64,000 bases of DNA. Source: Sphaerolaimus hirsutus. Its lineage: Eukaryota > Nematoda > Chromadorea > Monhysterida > Sphaerolaimidae. Below the pieces are notes generated by a model. That model did no database searches. It worked only from the letters and a program-made list of their open reading frames with translations, and was not told where the DNA came from. The stretch covers positions 12,218,529-12,282,528 of the forward strand of contig OZ038451.1 in NCBI GenBank assembly GCA_964036195.1, read 5' to 3'. Shown here piece by piece: positions 10,501 through 22,000 of the stretch. The position numbers were made by a program, and so were the translations under genes. Position 1 is the stretch's first letter; every line of letters starts with the position of its first letter.

Positions 10501-12853
10501 ATCACGAAGCACAGATCCAGCTCGCAGTCTACCGTATTGTTGGGAATGTGAGTGTTGAATGTGATACCGTATACTCTTGAATACGTCCAAGAGGAGTTCG
10601 TTTCTGGTTCGAGACTTTGGTTCGAGCTAGCCACCGCGGACTTTATTATTATTTTTTCTTCATGAATACAGCGACATTGTACAAGTGGGGGGGGGGGCTT
10701 ATTTCGAAGGGGTTATTTAGGCTTGTTCAAGAATCTGATAATTCTGACTAGTGATGTAGAAGCGCTATAGCGCTAGTGCCAAAGCAAAAAGGGCCATAAC
10801 GCCTCTGGCGCTAGGCGCCATTTTTCTCTGTCGCCATTGGCGCCTGGCGCTGGGGGTTGGAAAAGCGCCATGGCGCCAGTGTCCCGGCGCTTTTTACATC
10901 ACTAATTGTGTCACACAAATATCGATCTTCTATGTGAACTAGCTGCACTAGAGGAAAAAGCACTCGGCTGCATTGCAAGACTTTTATCGCACGCACCAGT
11001 TGTGGGGTCTTTTGTCGTCGTCGTTGTAGTTGTCGTTGTCGTAGTCGTAGTGGTCGTGGTCGGTTCTCTCGCCCGACAACCAATGTATTGTCTGAGAAAA
11101 CTTAAAGCTTCGCTCTGCGGGTTGGTCAGCACCAGTTCCGGGTCCCCGCCCGCCCATTCGATCAATTGCCGCCTGAATTGTCAACCGGTTTTTTTAGTTG
11201 ACTAACGGAAAATAAAGTCCGCGAACTCGCGCACCTGCCCCTATCGTTCAGAAAGTCGATGGCCGCCGCGGCGAATGTCAGCCCCTCTATCTGGTGCATC
11301 AACTTCGCAGCGGCATCGGCTCTAATCTCCTGATTGGGATCGGGCACGAGCCCGTCGCTGAGTAGAAACACGAATGTCTTGGCGGTTTTGCCCTCGAAGG
11401 TGCGCTCGCGCCTGTCCAAAAGCAGCTTTAACGCCGCTTCGAACGCGCTGCCGGTGGCCGTGCTGCCGCGCACGGCGCGCTGATTGTCGACGAACTTTAG
11501 GAACGCCTCATTTGTCTGCGTGGAGGTGTTGCTATGTTTGCGGTGCATTGCGTGACGTGTTTGATGCGGCCGCTCAGATGGGCGCCGGGTAGGGTGGCAG
11601 ACGGTACGGGCTTACGGTAAACCGTACGGTACGGTAAATCTTGTTAAATGCGATGCGCGGTACGGCACGGTAAATTTCTAAAAGTGCGGTTAACGGTACG
11701 GTACAGTAAATTTTCCAAAAATGCGGTACGGTACGGTGCGGTACGGTAAATTCTGCCACCCTAGCGCGGGTCGCGGCGCTTTGACAGCCGACCGAGAATT
11801 GCGCTCCTATATTTTTGCATAGACTTTTGGGAAGGCGACGCTGGAGTTTTTCGGCGGACCCATTCTCCGGATCCGTTGATCTCTGACTTTTCTGACTCTG
11901 GGCTCAATTTTCCGGTGCCTATCATCACCTGCCGAAATTGGCCTATGCACAGCGCAATCAATTGTGGCCACACCAGCTTGTTTCAATGGCCCTGCGCACA
12001 CTAGTTTTCACACGAAATTTCGAGAACTCAAGAATGAGCTTTGAACGTGTTTGAGTTTTTCACAATGGGTCATTTTTATCTCCGTCAACTGTATTTGATG
12101 GCCACCGTATTGTAGAAAACTCAAATGCGTTCTATGCTGCTCTGTGAGTTTTCGAAATTTAGTGTGAAAACTAGTGTGCGCAGGCACAATGGCTGATTCT
12201 CAATCATTCTTCAAACGGTCCAAAATTCAGTCCCACACAAACCTTAGCCTCATCGAAGCTGAGTGTATGGATAGGTCTGTTGATAGAGCCGTAATTTATG
12301 AGCGCCACCCGGTGCGCCCTGGGCCCAATGTTCAGCACGCTGGCTATGCTGTGGATGAAGGCACTTTTGCTGCTCCACGATTCCCCCGTGCTGCCGGACG
12401 TGTCCGCTGTGTGTATATAGGGTTACCGTATTTGATTGAATAATCCACCTGAAGAATTATTATTTCGTCAGACTTTTTCGAGGGCAAAAGTATTCAGTAT
12501 GATTTATTCAAGGGGTAGAATTATTATGTCCTCATAATTTTCAAGGATATTTACATCAAGTCATTTCATGAAATATGCTTTATTCACAAAATAACACACC
12601 ATTTTTGTTCAAATAGGACAAAACTACTTTATCCTAAGCCTTACGGGGGGAATGTTCAAGGGGGGTTATTTGTGCCTCACTCGTTTAACAGGGGGGGATT
12701 ATTCGAGTGGGGAAGCAAATGCAAGCAAATTCGGTGTGGCCCTGTTTGCGGACAGTTTGACGATTGTTTATGCTCACCGATGAATAGAATGTCGGTGAAG
12801 CAGCCGCGGTCTTTGTCGCCCGTTTGAGCCACAATTACCGCGAGCGTGGTTGC
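7523..12853 (-). CDS. Secreted protein with two vWA domains and a poly-Thr linker (gene B)
   Basis: Exons in transcript order: 12853-12778, 12406-12243, 11515-11235, 11172-10997, 10528-10365, 9955-9865, 9794-9712, 8113-7958 and 7714-7523 (stop). All junctions are GT-AG with matching phase. The first visible exon starts in frame with TTLAVIVAQTGDKDRGCFTDI, probably the end of a signal peptide; the Met exon was not found. Domain vWA1 has MIDAS residues DTSGS, Thr in STATG and SDG. Then comes a 16-Thr run followed by KDPTTG. Domain vWA2 starts DCELDLCFVIDYSGSV and has GGWTDIAGG and FTDG, so both metal sites look intact. The protein ends NTNCRY. It aligns along its whole length with gene A, its upstream neighbour on the same strand, so the two are tandem duplicates. 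It has one extra 70-bp intron (9795-9864) splitting the GG-LELA region that gene A keeps in one exon. vWA domains usually bind matrix or other protein ligands outside the cell; the partner here is unknown. Confidence 0.85.
7784..7940. repeat. CACACACTAGTTAACC hairpin element in gene B last intron
   Basis: The inverted arms match the copies at 1502 and 3351 (AAGTGCTCGACCATTTTGG and inverse). The left edge is extended by an AC microsatellite. Confidence 0.6.
8333..9249. mobile_element. hAT-like MITE with GGCACCGGTGCC core plus a GCGCC block
   Basis: The ends TAGTGATGTAAAGGCACCGG and GGTGCCTTTAACATCACTA are flanked by a perfect 8-bp duplication CTTATCAC (8325-8332, 9250-9257). Both outer arms are arrays of GGCACCGGTGCC. 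The middle has a unique segment and then a separate GCGCC array (about 8810-9015). It lies in the gene B intron between exons 9794-9712 and 8113-7958. Confidence 0.9.
9262..9707. repeat. CAGAGTTGTTAAAA-ended repeat, right part
   Basis: The end CACTTTTAACAACTCTG is at 9691-9707, four bases from the gene B splice donor at 9711. The interior is runs of GTAAA/TTTAC units. The same end appears at 19204, 31557-31573 and 53079. Confidence 0.5.
10020..10263. mobile_element. R2 element in gene B intron, with a CCCTGTAAAATGTC insert
   Basis: The right end GAAGAAATACGGTA is intact; the left end is degenerate (TATTCCCTCAAATTACCCC). A short block of the TGTCA-unit family sits inside. Confidence 0.55.
10749..10904. 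mobile_element. Short hAT-like MITE with GCGCC core
   Basis: It starts TAGTGATGTAGAAGCGC and ends GCGCTTTTTACATCACTA. The flanks ATTCTGAC and ATTGTGTC match at 6 of 8 positions, so this is an older copy. It lies in the gene B intron between the linker exon and vWA2. Confidence 0.75.
11590..11763. mobile_element. hAT-like MITE with CGGTACGGTA core
   Basis: The inverted ends TAGGGTGGCAGA enclose an array of ACGGTACGGTA. The flanks GCGCCGGG and GCGCGGGT match at 6 of 8. It is in gene B intron 2, 75 bp upstream of the exon starting at 11515. The end is close to that of the element at 23808, which has a different core. Confidence 0.75.
11992..12183. repeat. CTGCGCACACTAGTTTTC inverted-repeat element
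   Basis: About 35-bp arms with CTGCGCACACTAG ends; CAATGGC occurs just outside on each side, suggesting a target duplication. It lies in gene B intron 2. Confidence 0.6.
12424..12735. mobile_element. R2 element filling gene B intron 1
   Basis: The left end TACCGTATTTGATTGAATAA is clear and the right end is degenerate (GCAAATTCGGT). The intron runs 12407-12777, so the element is most of it. Confidence 0.6.
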
Positions 12854-12907
12854 CTGTTTTTGGAAAGCGTTTTTGTAGATTCAACAATCATGCAATTTAT
12901 CAAAGAG

Positions 12908-13023
12908 TGATGGAATGGCGCCACGGCGCCGCGCCATTTGAGGGCGCCATTGGCGCTTGGCCACCGGGCGTCAGGCGCTCTGTTTTTGAATGGCGCCATA
13001 AGGTCCTTCTTCCGTGGCGCCGT
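12908..13023. repeat. GCGCC-array fragment
   Basis: It starts GTGATGGAATGGCGCC, as in the element at 34147, but the right end is lost. Probably a truncated MITE. Confidence 0.5.
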
Positions 13024-13139
13024 TTGCCCCCCAGTTTACCCATTTATAGTAAACTCAAATGCGTTCAACGCTGATTTGTGAGTTTTCAAAATTTTCATTG
13101 AGATGTAGTGGGTGATAGCCATTGCATCACAGCAAAATG

Positions 13140-13340
13140 GTGCTCGTGAAGTTCACTGATGGGGAAGTACCCCTTGCGATCACACTTCAGAGCCTGATCA
13201 TGCCTGATCGCCAATGGAATGCACTTCACCAACACTTCACGGATTTCATTACAAAATTATTTACAGTTAAAGTGCTCGGAAGTGTGTTGAAGTGTCTGAG
13301 TGTAAACACTTCACCGCAGATCACGGCAGATCACCAGCAC
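13140..13340. repeat. Second copy of the GATC/CACTTC repeat
   Basis: The inverse of the copy at 1758-2028: starts GTGCTCGTGAAG, ends GATCACCAGCAC. Confidence 0.6.
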
Positions 13341-13524
13341 TGTTTTTGCGATGATTTAGAAATTCAGCTAACCACAATAGACAGTTGCAGCAAGCTAGTA
13401 GTGGACGGGCACATTTTCCTCGAATCCTCAAAACCGGGGACAATTTCACATGCTATTACTGAGTCATAGGGCGATCGACCGCTAGAAAATTAACGAGCAT
13501 ACCTTCACAAACACAAATGGAATT

Positions 13525-13825
13525 TACCGTATTTCTTCGATCATATTGACCGCCAATGTATTGTTTCATAAGCGGTTTTGGGGGGTCAATGTAAATGAGC
13601 ACGTCAATGTAAACGAGCACGGCAACATATTTTTCAGATCGTTTTCAATTAGTATTCATCATTTATGTGCATTTTTTAGGTAAATATTTATGCGCATTTG
13701 ATAACGTATGGAAACGTGTGGCAAAGCAAATGGGTTAAGTGCAAAACGCAAACGGACAGACAGTGTGCATACGGCGGCAAACATCAAATAATCGAACACG
13801 TCAATAAGGTCGAAGAAATACGGTA
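13525..13825. mobile_element. R2-like MITE, TACCGTATTTCTTCG ends
   Basis: Complete inverted ends TACCGTATTTCTTCGA and TCGAAGAAATACGGTA, 301 bp, with few G- or C-runs inside. Confidence 0.75.
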
Positions 13826-16054
13826 TTCGTAAATCACTCAATTTGTAAAATTACTGTGCGCGCGCGCCGGACCACCGCAACTGAGTAAGACGCATAAAAT
13901 ACCAACATTCTTTTGCAAAAATAAATCATGTTCGTTCCAGTAGATTCGTAATCGTGACGGGTAGTCGATTCGGGTATAGCGAAAATATGCACGTCATCAT
14001 GAACACAAATGCCGATTTTTGGCAAGGCGGCGTGGGAGACTACATTTCTCATTTATTAAGGATGATCATTTTGTCATCTGTCAATAATTATTCCAGTCAA
14101 GGGCCGCAACGATTTCACGTGAACTGACAACGCCCGCAGGGAAGAATTCCGTCTAAACACTACAAGGAAACCATCCATCGATCACTCTGTTTCGTGTGAC
14201 GCGATATGTTGATTTGATTAGGATTTCCTTCCTTTGAAACTTAGTTGCGGGCGAAATTTTCACTTTCCAGAACATTTAAACATCGTAATTATTTTACACG
14301 ACTTTTTCCATTAAAATGGAATTTTTCGCGCGAGGTTGGATTTGAAATATTCCATTTTCGGACTGTGGAAGTTGTGGATTGGGAAAGTTTGCAAAATGAG
14401 CAGTCTGCGCTAAGTAAAATAAATTTTTTCTCATTTTTTGAGATTTTGAGGTTTGAGGTTTTGAGGTAAATTGAAAAAAAGATTTTGTAAACCAGTTTGT
14501 CACTAGAAATGTATCGCCAATAATGTTTGCTATTCAGATTCACTCGCATCGCAATACGCGGCCGTTTTCAAATCATGTCTGCTTTTGTTCACAAGTTTTG
14601 CTCAGCATGAATGTAAATGTAAATGTCCGCTACTTGTTGGGTCGACTTGAAAGAAATACCTATGAGCTAACTGAACCACAATTTTGTAGGGAAAAGTCGT
14701 TGTTGACTGTTTTCTCGATGAGATCACCGGTTCGCCCATTATGTTTCTGCAAATTTTTAAAATCGGTTTCTGAAATGCCCACGAATCGTGATTGCTCATC
14801 AACATAATGATACCATAAACTGAAACGAGCGGGCGGCAGTTTGTGACGTCCTCCTGGACTTTCATGGGCGGAAACCTGCCCACGTATTTACTGTCTGCAC
14901 ATTTTTTGCCATATTTTTGATTATCTGATTCTGATCTTTTGGTTAAATACTAGATTTTTTGGGGCAGCGCGGCTCATTGTAGCATACGAGTGGAACGGTA
15001 ATTATTAGGACTGCCGAAAAACGGCCCTGTGCCATTACGCATGTAAACCCATCACGCATGTAGAACCGGCACGCATTTAACTATACCCGGCATACTGAAA
15101 ATATGCAATAAAACAGCTGACCTAGTGATTTTAAAGGTGAAAATGTATAAGAAGTATGAAAATTAGTGACTTTGGGTCAAAATTAGGGTAAAATTGCTCA
15201 AAAGCACTCTAGATAGCTAGGCAATTTGTGGGGGGGGGGTTGTTCAGGCGAAAGTAACTTAAAGAAGTGCCTCTGGTTTAGATAGATAGCTGGGCGGTTT
15301 GGGGTGGGGTTACCCGCCCTCCTCTCTTACCCTTGCAGGTATAATGTGTCTATAGTGGGTCTACATGTGTAATGGGTTTACATGCGTAACAGGCCTGGCC
15401 GCCTAAAAACTTGTCGGACTAATTTAATTTCGCGCTGTCAAAAAGATTTTCATCCCGTGGCGTCATTCTGTACTGATGTGATTGTGATATATTTATTGAG
15501 GATGCGACAAAATGTTATACCTATGCATTTACATGCATACAAATTTGTATTCCAAATATTTACGTGATGAGAACACCGCAAAAAAGGTGCGGTGGGTGGG
15601 ATTTGAATAGCATGACGTTTGCGTGACTATCACATGCTGTGACGATAATTACGCATAGGTACCTAAAGTCGTTTGTTCGGAATTCTTTCAAAATAATCAT
15701 TTCGACGTTTCACCTGCTGGTGTTTTTGTTTCATCCCCATTCCTCACACCACTTTTAGAATTGATACAAATATTTACAGAGACAACGATGGACGTAAAAC
15801 TGAAAGTTTGTCGACTGTGCGTACTTTCAAAAGTTTTATACACCTGGTTGGGGAAGCTATGCTATATATGCATATTATCACCGACATACATATTTTAAGG
15901 CGAAACTACGTTGTCAAAAAACACTAGGTTTTATCTACCGTAACCTAATAATGGTTCTGAATCTGTACAGCATGACGTCCGTATAAATGGGTAATTAAAT
16001 AAAAATGAGTTATCCCAAGTGACGTCACGACAGTCGTGTAAACGTGTAAATCAA
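13826..16054. other. Intergenic stretch between vWA genes B and A
   Basis: No supported gene. A foldback at 15034-15390 has ends ACGCATGTAAACCCATC and inverse. Its relatives near 39.7, 40.9 and 43.3 kb use CGCACATAAACCCATCACGCAC. The promoter and first exon of gene B should lie in 12.9-16.0 kb but I cannot place them. Confidence 0.5.
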
Positions 16055-19000
16055 TCAGTACCGACAATTCTCATTGTACACCTTGATTTTCTGGATGACC
16101 TTGTCGATTTCCGTCTGCGTGGTGACCACCTTCTGCGCGTCCTCGCCGGCGATGATCATCAGCGTTTGCTCGTCCACTGGCACCGTGCCAGCGAACTCGC
16201 CCAGGGATTCCTGCGGAGGTTGTAATTTCGTAACGTCCGGTTTTTTTGTGTTTGTGGGCTGATCATGGCACTTTCGATCGATTGTTAGGTGTCGTTTTGA
16301 ACTATTTTTTCTACCGTATTTGCTGGAATAAATCCCCAGGGGAATTTTTATTTCGCCAGACATTCTTGAGGACCGGGGAAATTATTCAAGGGGGGATTAT
16401 TTTTTCTAACTCGGCTGACAGGGGGGGGGTGAATTTTTCAAGAGGAGGGGTTATTCAAGCAAATACGGTATTTATTTACAACAACGTATAGCGGAATCGC
16501 CTTCGCACTCCTCGCCTGACCGCCAACGTTTCGTCCCACTTGCCGACAGTCCCTCACACGTTGGTCCCAAGAGCGTCCCCTCACTAACGTCCCAGGTGAT
16601 GTCAGTGCCGACGGCGTACACCTCCACGCCCATTTCCCTTAGCACTGCGGCCGCGTCGCCGGGGTCCTCGTACTGGGCGGACACGTGGCCGTCGGTGAAC
16701 ACGATGCACACCTGCGGGGCACTACCGGAAACTGTCAACTGCCCTGGGAAATGTCAAGTGTCATGCGAAGTGTCAAAAGGCATGTCAAATGTCCTGGAAA
16801 ATAGCAAAGGTTCGTTTGCTATTATACAGGGCTTAAGTATTTATTACATGACTTTTGACACATTAGCAGCCCGCGCACTAGTTGACACATGTGTGTCAAG
16901 TAGTCTGTGTCAACTCAGATTTCGGCTTCACGTGTCGCAGAGCGATCTCCAAATGCACATGCGGTAATGTTGAGAAATAATAATTACAGCAAGTGCATTG
17001 GAAGATCACTCTGCGATACGTGAAGCTGAAATCTTGAGTTGACACAGACCAGTTAGTTGACACACATGTGTTTTGCCTGCCATTGCATGACATTTCACAT
17101 GTATTTCCAGGACACTTTACAGTCTCCGAAAGTGGCACCTGCTTGGCCAGCTCGGGCCGGGCGCCGTACTCCTCCGCCAGGGACTTGTTGAATTCTTGCT
17201 GGGCCAACTCGAGTCCGCCAGTCGGGTCGGTCAGACCGCCGGTGAAGTACGCGCCGTCCATGTCGGCCTTGATTGCCTCCGCGTCGTTGTGCTTGTTGAA
17301 GTGGAAGATGTGCTGCGTGTTGTTTGTATGGGTTTTTACTGGGTGCGTGTGTAGTGTAGTGTGTCGTAGCCTGCACCCTGGGGCACTCACAAACCCTTTA
17401 ATGTGTAAAGTAAAGTATCAAATGTCATGTAAAATGTCATACAAAGTGTCAATTGTCATGACAAATGTAAAGTAAAGTGTCAATTGTCATGCAAAGTTTA
17501 GTAATAAAATTTTTATTGTATTGTTTTAGTTGACATTTTACATGACATTTGATACTTGACTTTACACTTTACACGGTCTGGGACTTCTCTTGGAGCATTC
17601 ATGAACCCTGTAAAATGTCAGATGTCATACACAAACTCGTTTGCCGTTTTACCGGGCATTTTACATAACTTTTGTAACATTTCATGACATTTAGCATTTT
17701 TCAGGGCATTTTCCAGCGTCTGAGAGTGGCACCCGCCCATCGACTCACATAGGCGTGTCCTTTGCCGGCGAACGTGATCATGGCGATGCGCGTGTGGTAC
17801 TTGCCGATGCGCAGCTCGTTGACCACCTGCTTCGCCATGGCCACGAACACCTCGTGCTCCAGGGTCACGCTGCCGGAAAAGTCCACTACGAACAGCAAGT
17901 CGAGCTCGCAATCTACACGGCAATTGGAAGGATTGAGGTTGCGAATGAAGTGAATAGATCATGGTAGATAAATAGGTACCTATTTATTTACCACATTTCC
18001 TCGAATAAGACCGAGGGGGTTATAGTTTCGGCAGACAATTTTGAGGGGTTTAATTTTAGGGGGCTCATTCGAGGGTTGTTTTTCAATTCGTCGAAATTTT
18101 TTGAAAGATTTTTCTTGGAGATTTAATTTTGACACTCTAATCTGGGCCTGGAATTTGAAGCCTGGGGCCAGTTCCGCAAGTGGAAAAGTTAAGGGTTAAA
18201 AGTGAAGAGTTGAGTAAAATGAGAAATGGAAGTTAAGAGTAAAGTTAAATGATAAATGATGAGTTAAGAGACAAGAGTAAATTTAAGAGTAAAGTTAAAT
18301 GACAAATGATTAGTTAAGAGATAAAAGTAAAGTTAAGAGTCAGACAAGTGTATCCAAATCTTTTTTTTTCGTATCCAGATCTTATGTTTTTGTATCCAAA
18401 TCTTATTTTTCGACATAAGATTTGGATACAAAAAATAAGATTTTGGATACACTTGCTTGACTCTTAACTTTACTCTTGTCTCTTAACTCATCATTTATCA
18501 TTTAACTTTACTCTTAACTTGCCATTTGTCATTTTACTCAACTCTTATGTTTTAACTCTTAACTTGTCCACTTGCGGAACCGGCACCTGGCGATGTGACC
18601 TGTGTTATTTTTGTGCAACCTAAGTATATTCAACATAATTTACATATCCAATAAAATTTCAATCTGTTTGGGCTTTGGGGGTATTTCGAGGTGGAGTCAT
18701 CTATCCAACAAATTACAGTCCATTATACAATATCCATTTCTCTCTGATTTCGTTCTTCTTTTTTTATTATATTTGTATTTTTAAACAATTTTTAACATTT
18801 TGCCAGACAGACCACATTTTACAGAGTTTTCGACATGGCTTTTTACATTTTACAGGGAATTTAACACTTTACAGTGTCTTTTACGGTGTCTGGTACTAGT
18901 ACCTGGGGGTACTTCGAGGGGGGGGGGGGTTAATTCAAGCGGGCATTTCTACGAATCGCGGTACCTGTGGTGGGATCAGTAGTTGTTGTGGTCGTAGTCG

Positions 19001-22000
19001 TGGTCGTGGTAGTTGTTGTGGTCGTGGTCTTGGGCGGCGTGCACTTGATGAAGTCGGGCAGACGGTTCAGGGCTTTTTCTGCCACGTTCGGCTCGGTGAG
19101 TATGTGTTCGCGGGCTTGCCGCCCACCGCCCAGCCATTTCTCGATGTTTTGTCTACGTTATTGGGATATGGATATCTCAGACGTGATACACGGTTCTGTA
19201 CAGCAGAGTTGTTAAAACTACCGAACTTTTTTCAAAGTAAGCGTATGCGTAAAGTATTTTTTACTAACTTGGCAAAGAAATGAAAGTTATTGACAAAAGT
19301 AAACAAATGAACAGCCATTGGCAGAGAATCATGTAGTCATTGGCAGGGACGAATAAACTTCCTAAAAATCAACAAATGAAGACTGTATGGCTGCTTAATC
19401 CGAGTACAGAAAGCATAAAGTAAAATTTTTTACTTTACTTGCGAGTATTTTCTCTCAGAAAGCGTAAATGCTAGTATGTTTTCCCAGAAACGCAGTGTTT
19501 TTTTTAATGGGATATCCACAATGTACTCAATCATTCAACCCGAGAGCACACATAACTCCTAGGCAGTGCCGTCACTTTTTATTTTCACACGTTGATGTTT
19601 GCTTTCTTTTACTCTTCTGTACACACAAAAATTACTCTACTGTACTTGAGTACTTCAAAAATTAAGCGTACAGGCGAGTACAGAGTACTTTTTCAAAGTA
19701 TATGTATGCGTATTTACTCAGTACTCGAGTATGCATACTTTTTGAGTAAACGTAAATACTCGATAACAACTGCGAGTACAGTTGGACGCACAGTTGTTAA
19801 AATGTTTTTACTTTTTCTCGATGAATACATATACTTGACTACAGTGTAAATACGTTTACATTTCATTTGAAAAAGTTCCTATACTTGCTTTCACATACGT
19901 ATGCTTTTCAAAGTACTTGAGTACAGAAAACATATTTCTGATAGCCATTTATAAAGGTTTTTAAAAGGCACGTGTTGATGATGAGAAGCGCACAAATATG
20001 TTATATCTTGAATTGTTGTTATTTAGATGATGTTATGTGGTGCAACGAGAGGTCCGAATAAAGATACGAAAACATAAAACCCTTGCCAATGCACTGCACT
20101 GCTTGGAATAAGCTTACACGTGCCAGCAGCCACGCCAGTGGATCTGCAAAAGTGGTGGACGTGCTGGGGACTAGCATTTGCCAAGCTGCTACCCAGGAGG
20201 GCAAGGAAAACCATTAGAAAATGTCGCTTTCTCAGTCGGAACCGCGGCGGCATACCCGTTCACACCCGGTGAACCAGGTTTCTCATTTACACTATGATTC
20301 TGCAGCAGTTCGTCAGATGCAAGCAGAGGCATTGCAGCAGGCATTCCAAAGGAATTCCTCGATGCCGTCAAATAGCAGGGAGTTTTGGCACCCGGCCATG
20401 AATGTCGTCCCAGACCAGTCTGCGTCAACTCTTGAAATTCCGTCTCATTCCCATCGCGTGTCGCGTCTGCCCATTCCAAGGTTTGTGTTGCCTCCGGTCA
20501 GGGTAGATCAGTCGGGAGTCCCGTTGTCTTTGGATTTTTCGACGCCCCCGCCGCATGTTTCCGCAGTCAGGTCCACAGTTGGACAGTTGTCAGGACAGTT
20601 TCTGAGGACTTTCAGGCAGGAAAATGTACCGTTCACGCTTCACAAAGTTTCACCGGTCATGCAGGTGTCGGAGTTGGCACCGCAGGTACGTACTTCGTTT
20701 TTGGTGGATTCCGCAGTTTTTCCAGCTGGAAAGTATTTGTCTGAAGTGGCGTTTGTGGATGGATTTTCCAAAAATCACTATGTAATGGAGGTTCCGCTTT
20801 TGCCATCCAATGAAGACAAGCTCAAGTCGCCAGTTGACAACCCCGACGCCGCTACCCAATTATCATTGCAGCATGTTGTAGAGCGTTTTGACAATAGAAT
20901 CTCGCAGGTGGAAAATTTGTTCCGTTTGACTTTGTCGGAAATTCGTCAAAATAAAACACCATCCTCCCATGAAGATAAGCTTGAAGCATTGGGCCGTGAC
21001 ATCGAGAAAAATGAGGAGGATGAAGCGCCACCATTATCCTCGAACAAACCATGGCATTTGCAGGATTTGTCGAGAGCTCACCAAGCTATGTCTAAAGATA
21101 CTGAGTTGGACATTCTCCATCAGTGGATGCTTATCAAATCTCATTTGCTCGATAAAATACCGATTTTCAAGGACAAAAACAATGTTGTGAAGTTTGCAGA
21201 GTGGAAAAGGCATGTTTTGAGCACGGCCAGTTCCATCACGAACCCCTCATTGACCACTCATTATTGGAAAGATGTTTTCGCGACCAAATTGGGGGGTGAA
21301 GCGTACAAAGTGTTTGTTACGTTGTTCAATATCGAATCAAATCCAACTCATGATGAAGTGTTGTCATCGTTGTCAGATGTTTTCAAAGACAGATCATCTA
21401 GCTATTCCATGGTCGAGTGGGATAACGCTTCAATGAACAGGGCGGAATCGTTGTCTGAATTTTACATCAGGTTGCTTTCGAAAATCCCCGTGGACTTGAA
21501 AAGTACAGTCGACCACTCTCGTGCATACGTGGAGGGTATTGTAGCAGCGAAATTTTGGTCGAGGTATGATGCTTCACGGTTTGATAAGTTTGTGATGGCT
21601 AACTTCAAAAAACAGTTTGCTTCTCAGAGCATTCCCATGGCCAGAATGATCCGCGATATAGAGGAATATTTCGCTGAGTTTTCGAGCAAAAATATAAATG
21701 CACCAGCTGCCCGAAATGTTGTGACACCACCTAGAACCGGTTTTCGTCAGTTTTTGCAGTCATCGAACGCGGATCCTTGGTGCCCCCGGCCAGGCCATTT
21801 TGGGCACAGAAAGAGCCAGTGTCGGGCCGATAAATTTCCGCAGCCAATGGCCATTCCGACCAAAACTCCGCCTACTTTCCCTCCAACTACTAAGTCAGAT
21901 GGGTACGGCCAAGTGAGGCGCTTTGGGCCACAGCAAACCCATGACGCCAGCATGCCGCATTCTGTGACAGCGGCTAAAGCAGCTTGTGATATGGAAAATA

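Noticed and set aside
10984-11083. Simple ACN microsatellite only
   Set aside because: It is coding: mixed Thr codons, correct phase into both flanking exons, and a matching tract in the paralogue.
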